NCBI GenBank assembly: GCA_002102555.1
Contig: MCFL01000039.1
Span: 62,001 to 126,000 of the forward strand
Direction of reading: 5' to 3'
Length of the DNA: 64,000 nucleotides
Origin: Catenaria anguillulae PL171
Taxonomy: Eukaryota > Blastocladiomycota > Blastocladiomycetes > Blastocladiales > Catenariaceae
In this document: piece after piece, positions 1 to 11,700 of the stretch
Layout: every line of letters starts with the position of its first letter
Numbering within the stretch: the stretch's first letter is position 1
The notes under the pieces: generated by a model
What the model was told of the DNA's origin: nothing
The model's input: only the letters and a program-made list of their open reading frames with translations
Database searches by the model: none
Program-made: the position numbers and the translations under genes

Positions 1-612
1 TATGTCGTGACTGCTGTCCGCGTGCCTCACGGATGCGATGGAGGCGCCGCCACATCGGCCGTCACGGTGACGATTCCGCAAAATGTGACCAACGTCAAGC
101 CCGAAGCCGTTCCTGGATGGACTATCACCATGACGAACCGCCCACTGGTCCCACCCATCACCAACCACGGCAAGACCATCAACGAGACGGTTGATACCGT
201 GACGTGGGCGGGCGGGCCGGCAATTGCCGATGCGCATTACTTTGATTTCGGGTTGATGTGGAAGTCGCCTGACGCCGTGTTGCGCATCCAGTTCCCCGTC
301 AACCAGACTTGTGTTGGTGGCAACGTGACTTCTTGGAGTACGCCTCAGTTTTCAGTCATATATTCACTCGATTTCCTTATCAACTTACTCATCATCTGCC
401 TTGCTTCAGGTCAAATCCGCACCAACCCGCAAGACACTTCGCCCATGCCGTTCCCCGCGCCTGGTGTTTCCATCACCGATGCCCCTCCCGCTGCCGGTGC
501 CGCTCCCAACGCCACGGCGGCTGGCGCCACGGGCAAGTCGTCGGCTGGGAACACCGTCGTCGATATGGTGCCCGCGGTCTTGGCTGCAGGCGCTGCCTTG
601 CTCTTCAACTAA
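1..612 (+). CDS. YcnI/DUF1775-like secreted copper-associated protein, 3' part
   Basis: The gene is cut by the window start, and its frame is open from base 1. The visible N-terminal half matches the YcnI (DUF1775) fold: RVPHGCDG, then TIPQNVTNVKPEAVPGW, VTWAGGPA, FDFGLMW, and QTC just before a tryptophan. Bacterial members are exported proteins linked to copper handling. An in-frame 72-nt GT-AG intron (338-409) removes a hydrophobic stretch that the family lacks and rejoins SWS to QIRTNPQ. After the domain come a Pro/Ala/Thr linker and a C-terminal hydrophobic tail (VPAVLAAGAALLF) preceded by small residues, as in a GPI-anchor signal. I infer a wall- or membrane-anchored extracellular protein. 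Any signal peptide and the N-terminal metal-binding histidine would lie upstream of the window. The family is mainly bacterial, so ancient transfer is possible. Confidence 0.72.
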   Translation, partial: YVVTAVRVPHGCDGGAATSAVTVTIPQNVTNVKPEAVPGWTITMTNRPLVPPITNHGKTINETVDTVTWAGGPAIADAHYFDFGLMWKSPDAVLRIQFPVNQTCVGGNVTSWSTPQFSVIYSLDFLINLLIICLASGQIRTNPQDTSPMPFPAPGVSITDAPPAAGAAPNATAAGATGKSSAGNTVVDMVPAVLAAGAALLFN

Positions 613-1150
613 GCAAGGTGTGTCCTGATTCGATATGAAAAAGAAAGAACAAGATGTTGGCCACAAGAATACCCTTTTCCTGCAGACTCTTGGTTGGTCT
701 TTGTTGTTTGCTTGACTTATGTCCTTGTCTGTACCCATTTGCTGCCTCCCATTGTACATGTTTCGTCTCGTCGTGTATGTCTTGTCCATTCTTGGAGTTC
801 TTCCTTTCCCGCTTTCGACGCATGGCCACCCTCTGGGTTTGACGCGAACCGGCTTAAGAGCATCAACTATGGATCTCGTCCAGCATTGCCATGGTTTGGA
901 AGGGCAAAAGCAATTGGGTCACGCAAATGACAAACCAGACACTTGAGAACGTCAGGAAGAGCGATGTACATGTGTATATACATGGGGATCGAGTCATGTG
1001 CAAGTCAGAGAGATAAATACTTGGGCACTGCAAGAAGTTGGGGGACAAAACTTGAACCAACCCCGCACGCCCGTAAACTGGCCATCCCGCGATCCACGGC
1101 AACGACGCCCAGAAAAAAAAAAAAGCTTGATTTGCCGCCGCTTGAGCGAC
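613..1150. other. convergent intergenic region
   Basis: This stretch lies between the stop of the YcnI-like gene and the stop of the minus-strand zinc-finger gene, so it should hold two 3' ends. Only short overlapping shadow frames occur. An A-run near 1113-1124 is the one notable composition feature. No RNA gene or conserved coding segment was seen. Confidence 0.6.
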
Positions 1151-4100
1151 TTACTGCCCAGCCGAACTCGACGCGGATTCCAACCCCGGCGCATATCCAC
1201 TCCCGTCGCCCAATTCGCCCTGGCACACGGGTACCCACCGCAGCACCATCCCATTCGGCGCATGGGTGCCCGGCAGCACAGCGCTTGGCGAAGCGGCGAC
1301 AAATATGGGTGACCCATCGACGGGCGACACGGACTGGATGAAAAAGGTTGTGGATGCCGCAGCAGCGGCGGCTGCAGCCTGGGCAGCTGCAGCAGCCATC
1401 GCTTGCTCCTGGCGCTGCGCCTGCTTCTCGTGGATCTTGATATGCTGAGCAAGATTGTCGGTGCGCGAGAACCGCTTGCCACACAGAGGCTCGGGGCATA
1501 GGAAAGGACGCTCGCCCGAGTGGATCCGCATGTGCCGCTTCAAGTGTTCACCGCGCTTGAACGCCTCATTGCACTCTGGGCACACAAACTTGCGCTCGTG
1601 AAGCGACTTTGCTCCCGGTGCCTTTGCGGCGCGACGTCTGCCCGTTGGCAGCTTGGGGCCAGGGGGTGTGTCGGCCGAGTAAGATGTTGGACCAGGAACG
1701 AGGGGTGGGTTGAGAGTTGCGTGTGCGGGCGACGGATGTTGGTTGGGCCGATCGGACACAGCTGCAGCCGCAGGCGGTTGTGAAGTTGCAGAAGAAGTGA
1801 GTGGCATGACTTGGGTGGCTTCTTGTGGGCGAAATGGACCTGCGAAAGCAGGCATACCGGCCGTGGCAGCTGGCGTGGGTTGGGCATGCTGCGTAATCCC
1901 TTGAGCAGGATAGTGAGGCGGATAAGGGTATTGACCTACACATCGAACACACATTTCAAAATGTATAAGAAAGGATGCAAAAGTGGTGGCGAACGTCAGA
2001 CGCGACTGTACCATTCGGCGCGGCAGCAACCATACCACCCTGCATGCCACCAGACGATCCCCCCGACGCTACGGCCGCGGCTGCAGCTGCCGCCAACGGC
2101 GCCATGAGCACATTGGGATGACTGAGCGACGACGGAGACGCCGGCGAGGCAAGATCCATGCGTGCCGACACGTTCTGTCCCTCGTGCTGTTGCTTCTGTA
2201 GCCGTTCCTGATGCTGCTGCTTACGGTTCGCAGGCGGGCGACCTCGCGATGCACCACCACCAGCTGCGCCGCTCGCCACCGCCAATGTGCGGCCCGAGCT
2301 ACGCCTGCCGCTCTGGATTCCACCGGCACAGTCTGACGTCGACGGGTTGAACTCGGGATCGTCGTCATCCTCCGCGTCAGAATCGCCATCGTCGCTCGAG
2401 GTCGACTGCTGGCCCGAGGCATATTGGCTGCCGTCAGAAGACCCTGACGACGTGGATGACGCTGCGTCTTCGTCGCCGTCGTCGGCATCGCTGAGATCTT
2501 GGTTATCCGAGTCGTCGTCGTGATGGTGACAAGAACCAACACCGACGACGGCTGGCTCGGAAGAGACACGGGCTGGCCTGCGCGATGACCGTGAGCGGGC
2601 GTCATGGGATTTATTGCGTGCATTGTTTGCAGAGGGTTGAGCGGACGCGGCCGAGGCAGGTAACGATGCGTCAGGTGGTTGAGTGAAGACATCATCATCA
2701 TCATCATCTTGCTGCGATGATCGTGGGCGTTTCCTCTTCGTCGTGCTGCTGGCATGGCCGTGCTCGCTTACTTCTTTGCCCTTGCCACCCTTGCCAATGA
2801 GCGGCTGCTGCTGCTGGAGTAACTGCGCCTGCGACAAGGACTGCAACAACATGCCCGAATCGGCCCTGGCCACGGTCGCACCATCCGCCCGAGTTGCTGC
2901 TGATCCGCCCGTCGGGACAGCATCCATGGTGACGCCGGGCTGTGGCTGTGCGGGGACGACAAAAGCTTGTTGGCCATTGGGCATGGTCATCATCATCATG
3001 CCTTGCACCTGCATGGGACTGAGCCCCGACTGGATCGCAAATTGCGCAACGGCCGCGGGCGGCGCCGGCACCCACTTGCCTGGCGGCGGCAGGGTCAAGG
3101 GCTGTGGACCCGTGCGGGCTCTTTTGCGCGATGGACCAGAAGGCGCGGGCCCGTGAAGAGACTGCTGATTGGGCGCATATCCTGTTTCGTGCTGCTGTTG
3201 CTGCTCGTACTCCTTGGCAATCGAATCAAAGGCGCCGAGGTTGGCCGTTGGGTCGGCGGGAAACAAACCGGTCGAGAAATCGAGGTCCGACTGACCTTCA
3301 TGCTGTTGTTGCTGATCCTAAACACAAGCGTGTGCCATGTTGTCAATATGATAAACATGTTCGCAGGTACTCGGGACGCGTTTGTGGGAAAATGTGTCAG
3401 ATCACCGACAGCAACGAAAACGGACGTACTCTGACCATACCGGCGGCCGAGTTAATGAAGCCCGCGGTCGGAGACTGCTGCTGCCGCTGCATGGTGAAGT
3501 CACCAGTGCGACTGGTCCAGGACGGTGCTAACCGGTTTCGACGGGTTTGGAGTTGCGGCGGCGGCGGATGGTGACCAAAAGCTTGTGAATCCAATGGGTG
3601 GTTTGGCGGCGGGTATCCAGGAGCCTCAAAGGGGTGGTGGCTGTGCCTACCAACAACGAGGCAAGCGAATGCAAAGGAGATAAGTGAGTATATGCGCACA
3701 AGTGCGGCGGGGATTGGGTCAAGAGGCCATGTCTTGGCCACCAAGTGATCAGAGCGTGAAGCAATTGGGAAAGGTTCGCAGTATCAGAAGCGCAAAGGAA
3801 AGAAAGCAAGCTGATGAGTGCGGGTACATACCTGTACAAATACAAGTGAGGAGGGCGCGCCCGTGCCCAGGGGGTATACTCTCCGCGATCGGTCTGGCTG
3901 CCGTCCCGCTCGTGATCTTGCTGATGGAAAAGGCAGCCTGCTGCTGCAGGCCGGCAGTACGAGTGCTCCACGACGCAAGTGTCGGGGCCAACGGCACGTG
4001 TGATTGGCGCAAGTGTGTAATAGTTCGAGGGGTCTAGTCTCGAAGTCGTGTGGAAGGGCAAGGGTGACGAGGGGTCGTAGGGAGGAAGAAATGGCTGTGT

Positions 4101-4727
4101 GTCTGCTGCGAGTCGTGAGGAGAAGGTGGACGAGGAGGCTGGAGGAAGATACTGAGGGTAGGGAGGTGGAGGAGGGCGAGGAGTATAGTAGGGGCGAAGT
4201 GGCTCAGTGGATGAATGCACTTGTGAGGAATAGCAAAAGGTGTCCGAGTTGCATGAATGCGAGCGCGTTTCTTGTGATTGCGATTGGAGCTGAACACTGG
4301 ACCAAGGCAAGGAAACGTGGTCGACAGGGCACTGATGTGTAAGGCGTGGGAGATGATGCGGCAGTCCTGGGGAACCCGTGTTCTCGTATGGGGACGGAAA
4401 CGCAACAATCGGACCCCTCGAGTGCCCCGTCCCTTTGGGGGATTGTGAATGAGGACTTGGACAGGAGACAGTTGGGCAAAGCAGGGTCAATGATGGGTGC
4501 GACGACTGGTTGAGGTCTTGAGGAGCGGGTGAGGCCTCCTCGTCGGTGAGCTCTTTCAAGGCATCCTCATCGCCTGCCCAAATAGTCGTGACATCCGTCG
4601 TCGTTGCTGGCTCGGCTTCGCCTCGTACTTGATTATCCATGGCAGACTGCAACCCACCCATACCATCACCATGACCATCGTCGGGATCCACCCTCTGCCG
4701 CCGTATAGACTTTGGGCCGTTACGCAT
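1151..4727 (-). CDS. C2H2 zinc-finger transcription factor (four exons)
   Basis: Four exons join in phase: 4727-3832, 3646-3430, 3317-2012 and 1935-1151, giving about 1067 residues. The introns are 185, 112 and 76 nt; the second donor could instead be six bases upstream, also in phase. The only folded region is near the C-terminus (about residues 920-980): two tandem C2H2 fingers, the first [13 protein letters not shown] and the second C-x4-C with QHIKIH, joined by the linker HSGERPF. This two-finger layout resembles Msn2/Msn4-like fungal stress regulators, but family membership is not proven. The rest is low complexity: a Ser/Pro-rich N-terminus, Gln runs, a DDDDDD acidic block, Ser/Asp clusters and a poly-Ala segment after the fingers. 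It should bind GC-rich promoter sites in the nucleus. The start used is the first ATG of the longest 5' exon; a further 5' exon cannot be excluded. Confidence 0.82.
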
Positions 4728-6300
4728 GAAAACGCGAGTCCAAGGCGGAATGAATCGAGCTGCGAAGCACTTCCTCGCTGTGCGGGCTTTGAGTTAGTTG
4801 GCCGGCGTCTCCTTGCGTCAACAAGAAACGGCGAAGACAAATCGTTTTGTTTTGGAGTTTTGGTGCGCTGGCTATTGGGCTGTTGTGCAGCGGCAATGGC
4901 GGGAAACGCAATGCGTTGGCTTAATCCAGGAATCGGCTTGCGAGTATCGGGCGTCGAAGTCAACCATGTGCGAGTGAGGCAAACAGCTTGCCAGGAGGCA
5001 AGAGGGGTCGGGAATCCGCAAGAAAGAAGGGGGCGGGCCTAAAATTTGCGTGAGATCGACCGATGATGAAGGCGAGCTTTTCAGGGGTAAAAGTTCAGGG
5101 GTCATTCAACTTTCGACTTTGGCCGGGGCAGGCAACAACCAGCTTGACTTTGGCCAAAATTGCGCAGTAGACCGCCATGTACGCACCGACACAGACGCAC
5201 CAGTGCTGTCGAACTTGCCGCAAATCGCTGCCGGCCGTGGGAAGCGTCCCACCCGACCTGAGCTGAGCGGTTCGGTGCTCCTCCATCGTCATCCATGGCG
5301 TATATGCGGCCCGTCGACCTCCAATTTGATACTCGACCACCCATCTTTTTTGGGCTCAATTGATAGCACCGCTGCCGGCACATGTCCTGGGCTGCTTTGG
5401 CCGGTGTTAAAAGCACATGCCTGCTGTCCAAGCTGATGCCGGAGATCATGTCGAACCCGCGCCTGCGCACTCTTTTGCTCAAATACGTAGCAACAGTGGG
5501 CCCAAACTCGTCTCGCACACTCTTCTCGACGCCCTCCATGCTCTAGCAATCTAATTCATCGAATTCCCACCTTGTGGTATTGTCGGCGGCGCATACTCGA
5601 AAAGTGAGACACGTTGAGTTCACCATCCAGTTTGATGGATGGACTGAACTGATCCAGCCAGCTATGTAGACGCTCTGCAGCGTATTGGATCCACCCAGAA
5701 CCCGTTTACTGGCAGCCATTGTGCTCTTCATGTTTTTCTCCTGCTTCTCGCACTGTTTCTCGAGTTTAAATACATGCTCATTCGCAAGCACCTGTGTTTG
5801 GGCTGTCCGACTGATTGTCTGTACGTTGACCATGTCACGCGGCAGCGTTCAACTGCACGATCAGTACCGCCTTCAATGCAGGGGCACTTCTAGCTTGTTT
5901 CAATGGTCGGGAGAGAATGAATCAAGAAATCGATTATTCGTAACGTAAATATGATAATGTACAAAAGGATGAAGGAACAGGTTTGAGAAAGGATGGCGAG
6001 TGCATTCCCTCATACAACGAGGGAACTTTTGAGCAATGGCGAGATGGTGGGGTCTGAGATGTGTAGATCCGGAAAAGAAAAAGACTGAGTTGGGCACAAG
6101 AAAGAAAAGTACATGGACACACAGAAAAAGAAGCTAAGGAACAGGGAAATAGAATGAGACGTGACGTGAGAGGAAAAGGAAATGGGTGAAGGAATCGAAA
6201 AGGATATTGCGGTGAACCAAGGAGTGGAGGTAGGTAGATGAGAAAAGGTACAGGTTCAGAGAGGTCGGAGATAGTGTCGGCAAGGGGATAGGGCAGCCCA
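4728..6300. other. intergenic region with one weak candidate gene
   Basis: On the minus strand an ATG at 5833 opens a charged, helix-prone segment (KLEKQCEKQEKNMKS, then ASKRVLGG). It could be spliced to a second segment near 5102-5530 (MEGVEKSVRDEFG, then YLSKRVRRRGFD). The joining intron would be about 130 nt, ending at TAG before AGCATGGAGG. I recognise no family and give the gene low weight. The remainder, including 5834-6300 downstream of GID4, shows only shadow frames. Confidence 0.25.
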
Positions 6301-7347
6301 TTAACGAAACTCAAACGACGGAATCCCTTGCGCGGGCTCGTAATCCAAATCCAGGCGCTGGAACCATTCGCTGTTGGCCGGAGTAGTAGTACCCGACAAT
6401 GGCGCCAGAGCGCACATTGCAAGCAATGTAGTAAAAGCCTGAGAAACTGGCGCCGTCAATGGAAGTCTGACTGTGGTCGGGGACCAAGAAGAGCTCCTTC
6501 CACCGCATAAAGACAATGTCGGTCGCCCGCGAGTCGTACACGTATCCGTCTTGCTTGAAGAGGTCGCCGACTTCGTTGCGAAACTCCGGGAATTTGCGCT
6601 GTTGGAAACGTGGAGAGATCAGCAAATGTCCATAAATACCAGGTGGGTGGGAGAATCGAAAGAAAGGCGTACCCAATGCTCCCTGTCGACCGACTCATCG
6701 GCCTCCCACCGCTTTGTCAAAAATGAATGGTGCGGGCCAATGATTTCGGCTTCCAAGTAGGTGGTAATGTCGGGCTGGACCGCAGTCAACCCATTGATGT
6801 CCAAAAATGCCGACAAATGCGATCTCGGCAGGTCCAGATTGACCAAGCGCACTTGCACCGTGTACTCGTTTGCGCCCGACCTTTGCGACCCACGGAATAC
6901 GGCTCCAGGATGCAAACACCCAAACTCGGACGGAGGGTCAACGTGGCGAGTCGGTTTGTTGAGCCAAGAGTAGACTGTGCGCTTTGGACAGTATGGCGGG
7001 ATGCTCGACACGTCAAATGACAAGGGTGGGAGGGGCCCGTAGACACGGCGCTTGGACGACGCATAGGATGAAGGTGCCGAAGAGCTGAGATGGACTTGGG
7101 GCGAGTTACGCGAAGCAGAGCGTGAGTGCAGGGCAAGGGCAGAGTCGGTGTCGTCGTCAGAGAATTGAGACGACGCGGATTGGTCGAGCAGCGCCTTGAC
7201 ATCGCGGTCGACGGTGCCGCAGCGGCGGCGCTTGCGCAGCGGAGATGACGTGGATGAGTCGGTCGCTGAGCCTGTGGGCGGCAGCGGAGGGAACGCAAGC
7301 GAGGCGGAAGTCGACGGCGATGCTGGGTGGTCAAAAGACAGGTCCAT
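6301..7347 (-). CDS. GID4: GID4/Vid24 substrate receptor of the GID (CTLH) E3 ligase
   Basis: GID4 binds N-terminal proline degrons, in yeast those of gluconeogenic enzymes, and delivers them to the GID/CTLH ubiquitin ligase. Exon 1 (7347-6673) ends in WEADESVDREHW. After a 74-nt intron (6672-6599), exon 2 continues RKFPEF..YVFMRWKE-type sequence. Family hallmarks are FRGSQRSG, EAEIIGPHHSFLTKRW, DIVFMRWKELFLVPDH, GASFSGFYYI, GYYY, SEWFQRL and the terminal FEFR. The first 100 residues are Ser/Pro-rich. Exon 2 has one base too many: GYYYSG and NSEWFQ lie in different frames, meeting near 6374-6382. Dropping one C of the GGCC there gives exactly the spacing of other GID4 proteins. Sequencing error or a recent frameshift is likely; see findings for a mini-intron alternative. 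About 323 residues once in frame. Confidence 0.88.
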
Positions 7348-8795
7348 TGGGGTCCGACTCGACGGCGGCGGATAGGGCTAGGTCATGGTCGTCGGGCAGC
7401 GAGTGGAAACAGGGTGGGAGACAAGAGGCGAGGCTCCTCAACATGTTCGTCATCATCCGACGTCGCTTGCGGCCGCACTGTGCGACGGCTTGTCGGCGGC
7501 GGCAGCGGCCGAGTCGGTGGAATCGGCCGAGGCATCGGCATCTTGTTCCACGGCAGGCGACGTGGAGTCATTTGCGAGCTGGTCGTCGGTTGCAGACGAG
7601 ATGGAAGTGGCGCCAATCGAGGCGGCGACGCCCATGAGAAGGGCACTGAGGGCCGATGGGCGAGGGGTTGGCATGATGGTGTGGTGAAACGAATGCAGTA
7701 CAGTACAGTCTTGGGCAGCGGGTACGGGACAATGATTCAAGTTGTGTTGTGTATTGACTTACATGTGCAGCAACGTTCAGTCATTCAGTCATAAAGTGGG
7801 AAAGCCAAGGTTATATGCCGTGCAGAAGCAACTGGCTGCCTTCCCTCGGCCGTTTTCGACACGGCGATGGACAACATCGCTCACAAGCCCCATGTCGATC
7901 GTAAACAGTGCACCAACTGATCATACCGCCGCTGATCAGTGTGCAGATTTTACCGTGAATGCAGAGTCGAACAGCTGCCGAACGTGCAGGCCTTCCCGTG
8001 AACCAGCTGCAAGCTTCCCACATGCCCTCCTGCAGCAGCGCTTCTAGCGCTTCTGCGGTCCGGAAATCGGCAAATGACTGACTAGGTAAGTGCAGTGCGT
8101 CACGAGCTCGCCAGGTGTTTAATTGGAACCTTCATGACTGGCTGACTGACTGACTGACGGGCCGGGCTGCGATCACGTTCCCACCGCACCGCCAGACCAT
8201 CAACGTATCGCCTTGAACCTTGAATTCTTGTTGCTGCCATTGTCCGCCAACCAACACAACATGGGAAAAGCGACAAGCACCGGCGCATCGACGGACACGC
8301 TGAGAAACGGTGCGATCCAGCTGCTGCTGACGGCCGCAATTGGATACCGAGCAAATCATTTGTATTTACAAGGGACGTCAATCATGTAGAGCGCAAGCCA
8401 TGACCGAATGCGCTGAATGACAGCCTTACACTCGATGCAAAACACCCGAAAGCGCTGCATTACCCTTTGCGTGTTCTACCGTTCAAGCCCTCGGGTCCCG
8501 TGTTGCTCGCAACAAGCACGTCCGTCCATGGGACGTGATCATCCACCACCGCTCCCAACACTTCAACAACATAGGCATATCTGCCGCAACCCGTATTGAA
8601 AGCCAACTCTTCACCCCCATCGCTGCAAGCTTGGCACACTTTCCCACACTCTGGTTCGGAGCCTTTGCACTATTCACCTGCCGCTGGTCGGCGTGTACGC
8701 GTGTTTGCTTCCGTCCGTGCCCCATGTGTCGAACTTGTACGTGTCACCGTCCCGCATGCGCAACAGCCAACATTTCCTCACTTACAGCTGCTGCG
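7348..8795. promoter_or_regulatory. shared 5' region of GID4 and the Axl2-like gene
   Basis: The two flanking genes point away from each other, so this stretch should hold both promoters and 5' UTRs. A short tetranucleotide run (GACT units) sits at about 8139-8158. I see no clear TATA element and no conserved coding segment. The long frame before 8796 has no homology-like pattern and is treated as 5' UTR, though the start of the Axl2-like gene could lie further upstream. Confidence 0.45.
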
Positions 8796-11700
8796 ATGGA
8801 TCATCACAAACTATGGCTGCTGCTTAGACTCATCATGATCTTCGCTATCAAGCTCATGCCGTTCGAAAGAAGACGGCCTCAAGATGTGGCATCAGCAGCA
8901 GTCGTGTTGCTCCTGAGCGTTGCAATTACTCTTGTCTCCCTCGTTCCTCTGCTCGTACATACTGCTCCAACTACAAGTCCACTTACACCTCGTTCACTCG
9001 CTGCGCACTTGACGCGGCGCGCTCCTGCCAATCCGATCGGATGGCGTGGCGAATTCCTTGTACTTTCGCTCAATGAAAACTCTGCCCCATCGCTTTCCGG
9101 TCCAAATGACTACTACAGATCCGAGGGAAACCCAGCATGGCTCGTGTTTCACTCGTCAAATCGCTCATGGACGGGTTGGGTCCCTGCCGAGGGGCCATCC
9201 GACACACAGTACGCCCCTGCACTTGCTCGCTTTGTGTGTGGTCATGGCGAAAGAACCTCATTCCAAGCAGTAAACCTGTCTTCACTTTCCCGTCAACAGA
9301 CTCACTTTCCAACTTGTTGGTCAAGTCCAAGACCGCACAATTCGCCAACCAATGTCGGTCACCATCATTAAACGCCCTCAAGGCGGCCGCTCGCGCTCCT
9401 CGTCGCCATCCTCGGGTTCCAACACCAACCTGTCGCCCGACTTTCTCACTGCCATTCCACTTCCCACATCCACCATCACACCCAAATCACCCACAGCACT
9501 CATCAACCAGCTCGCACAAGTCTTTTCTCCCACTGTCAAAGTCACCGACGTGACCCTGTCCGACCCGGCACTCGTCCCACCCGAATCCGACACACTGGCC
9601 GTGACCAAACTCAACGCAACGTACGGCCAACTGGTTTTTTGGTCAACACCTTCGCGCACCGTCCGCTGGCAACAAGTGCAATCCGGACCAGGCAGCGCGT
9701 TGCCCACCTGGCTCGCGTACGATGCAGGCAACGGCGCGCTCTCGGGCACGGTTCCAGCAGCGCACCGGACGGCACTGCCCATGCCCGTGGCCAGGGACTT
9801 TAAGCGCGGGGCCATTCAGTTGACAGTCACGGCCAATGCGCCACCAACGGCCACGGGCGCAGACGTGCCAGTGCCGAAACCCACACAGGTGGTGGTGGTG
9901 GCTCCCGCCGAGCCGAATCGCGCACCTCGACTGGCAAACCCGAGTCGCAACAACGCCGCGACAGGACCCGACGACGATCGTGCGGGATGGACAGCGACCG
10001 TGCGCAGTGGCAACTCGATCCGATGGTCTGTGCCTGCGGGCTGGACACAGGACCCGGACCAAGATGCGACCATGTGGGTTGCCGTGCAATCCGCGCTCGG
10101 CCTGCCCAAATGGGCCACGTGGGACGCGTCACAGGGCGTGCTCAACGGGCGGGTGCCACGGACATCGACCATCATGGATGCGGCGCTCGTCACTGATTGG
10201 GCAAACGTATCACTGCCGCTACGCGGGGCAATGCCGCCACTACCTTGGTCGCTCAGCACGTGCATGTGGATCGCGGCAGTGGATCCGCTGGGCATTGTGA
10301 GTAATTGGCTGCGCGCAGATATTGTGGTGGATGAGTGGGTTCCGCCGACACCCAAGGTGCCCGTGTATGACGTGCCTGCGCCTGCGCCCGATGGGTCTGG
10401 AGGCGGCGTGGTCAGGTTGAATGACTTGTTTGTCACAAATGTATCGAGCGTGTTTGAGTGGGACGGGTTTGTGGGCATCTTGCCGAGCGATGCGCCAGTC
10501 ACGCTGGATCAGGACGGCGCATTGATTGCGGATCCGATTGGTGGGAATCGCGAGATTGTGGCACATGTGGTCGTTGTGGACAGAAAGGGTGGAGTCGGGC
10601 TTGTGACGGTGCGATTTCCAAAGCGCGAGGGCGCAGGCGAGGATGTCACAATGAATGGAGGAGGTGGCGGAGAGGGCAGTGGGGCGGGTGCAAATGCCGG
10701 CGCGAACGGGCAGCAGTCGGTTGGCGAGTTTTTGTTTGACAAGTGGTTTGCGGGGGTGGACACGAGCAGTCCTGCCGCGTTTTTCAGGACGGCGCCCAAG
10801 AATACCGCCGTGCAAATACTCTCGGGATGCATTCTGGGACTGATGCTGGCAATGGTCGCCCTATTGCTTGTCGTCAGGAGGCGGCGGAGGGCAAGGACTG
10901 CTGTGCAAACGCAACAGGTGTTGGGCGCAGCATCAGGGAAAGGAGGAGGTACTGGGGCAAGTGATCGGTCCGTGGGGATGAGGAGCAACGGAAGCGGCGG
11001 AAGCGGTGGTGGTGCAAGACGTGGTAGCGGAAACGGGCTCATGATGTCCCTCTACAATGCCGGGGCAAGCGCCAACGGCAGCCGTGGATCCTTGAGCCAA
11101 GTTGGTCCAGCTCCTGTGCCTATCTCATCAAAGTCGTCGTCGTCTTCGTCGTCGGCTACTCCACTTCGGCAACAGCAGCTACAACAGGACGCACATCGCA
11201 AGTCGCTCAATCGCGTCAGCTTTTCGGACACCGTCGAGGCGTCCGACGGAACGCTGCAGCGCCTCAACCAAAAGGAAGGCCGAATCGGCGAGGGACTGGT
11301 CGCAAGGTCAGCCGAAGAAGTTGGGTCGACGCCATTGGCGACAGCTCCGACTGTTGCGCCAACAGCAAGCTCCGTGCGCCAAGACAGCTCAGATCACGCC
11401 GCACCTCAAGCGCAATCTCGCCCTCAGCCTGCAACAAGCTCGCATTCTGTACCTCCAGCTCCCATCTCGCCGGCAACTTCCACAACACCTCCATGCCACC
11501 CGCCAACGTATCCGGCGCCTGCGCCGTACTTGCCGCCCAACCCCTCGGCCACGGACCTCTCGCTGGCAAATGCCTGGCTTGCGCTCTGCCCCGACCATTA
11601 CATTGCCCAATCACCAACAGTGTCTGTGTGCACTACATCCATGTACTCGAACCGGCCGGAATCGGGCGCACCAGGCGCACCGGGCAACACGCTGCCACGG

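Noticed and set aside
9270-9299. 30-nt GT...AG segment as the Axl2-like intron
   Set aside because: It does not change frame, so it cannot join the two exons. The 91-nt intron 9209-9299 does, and it completes the first CADG module.
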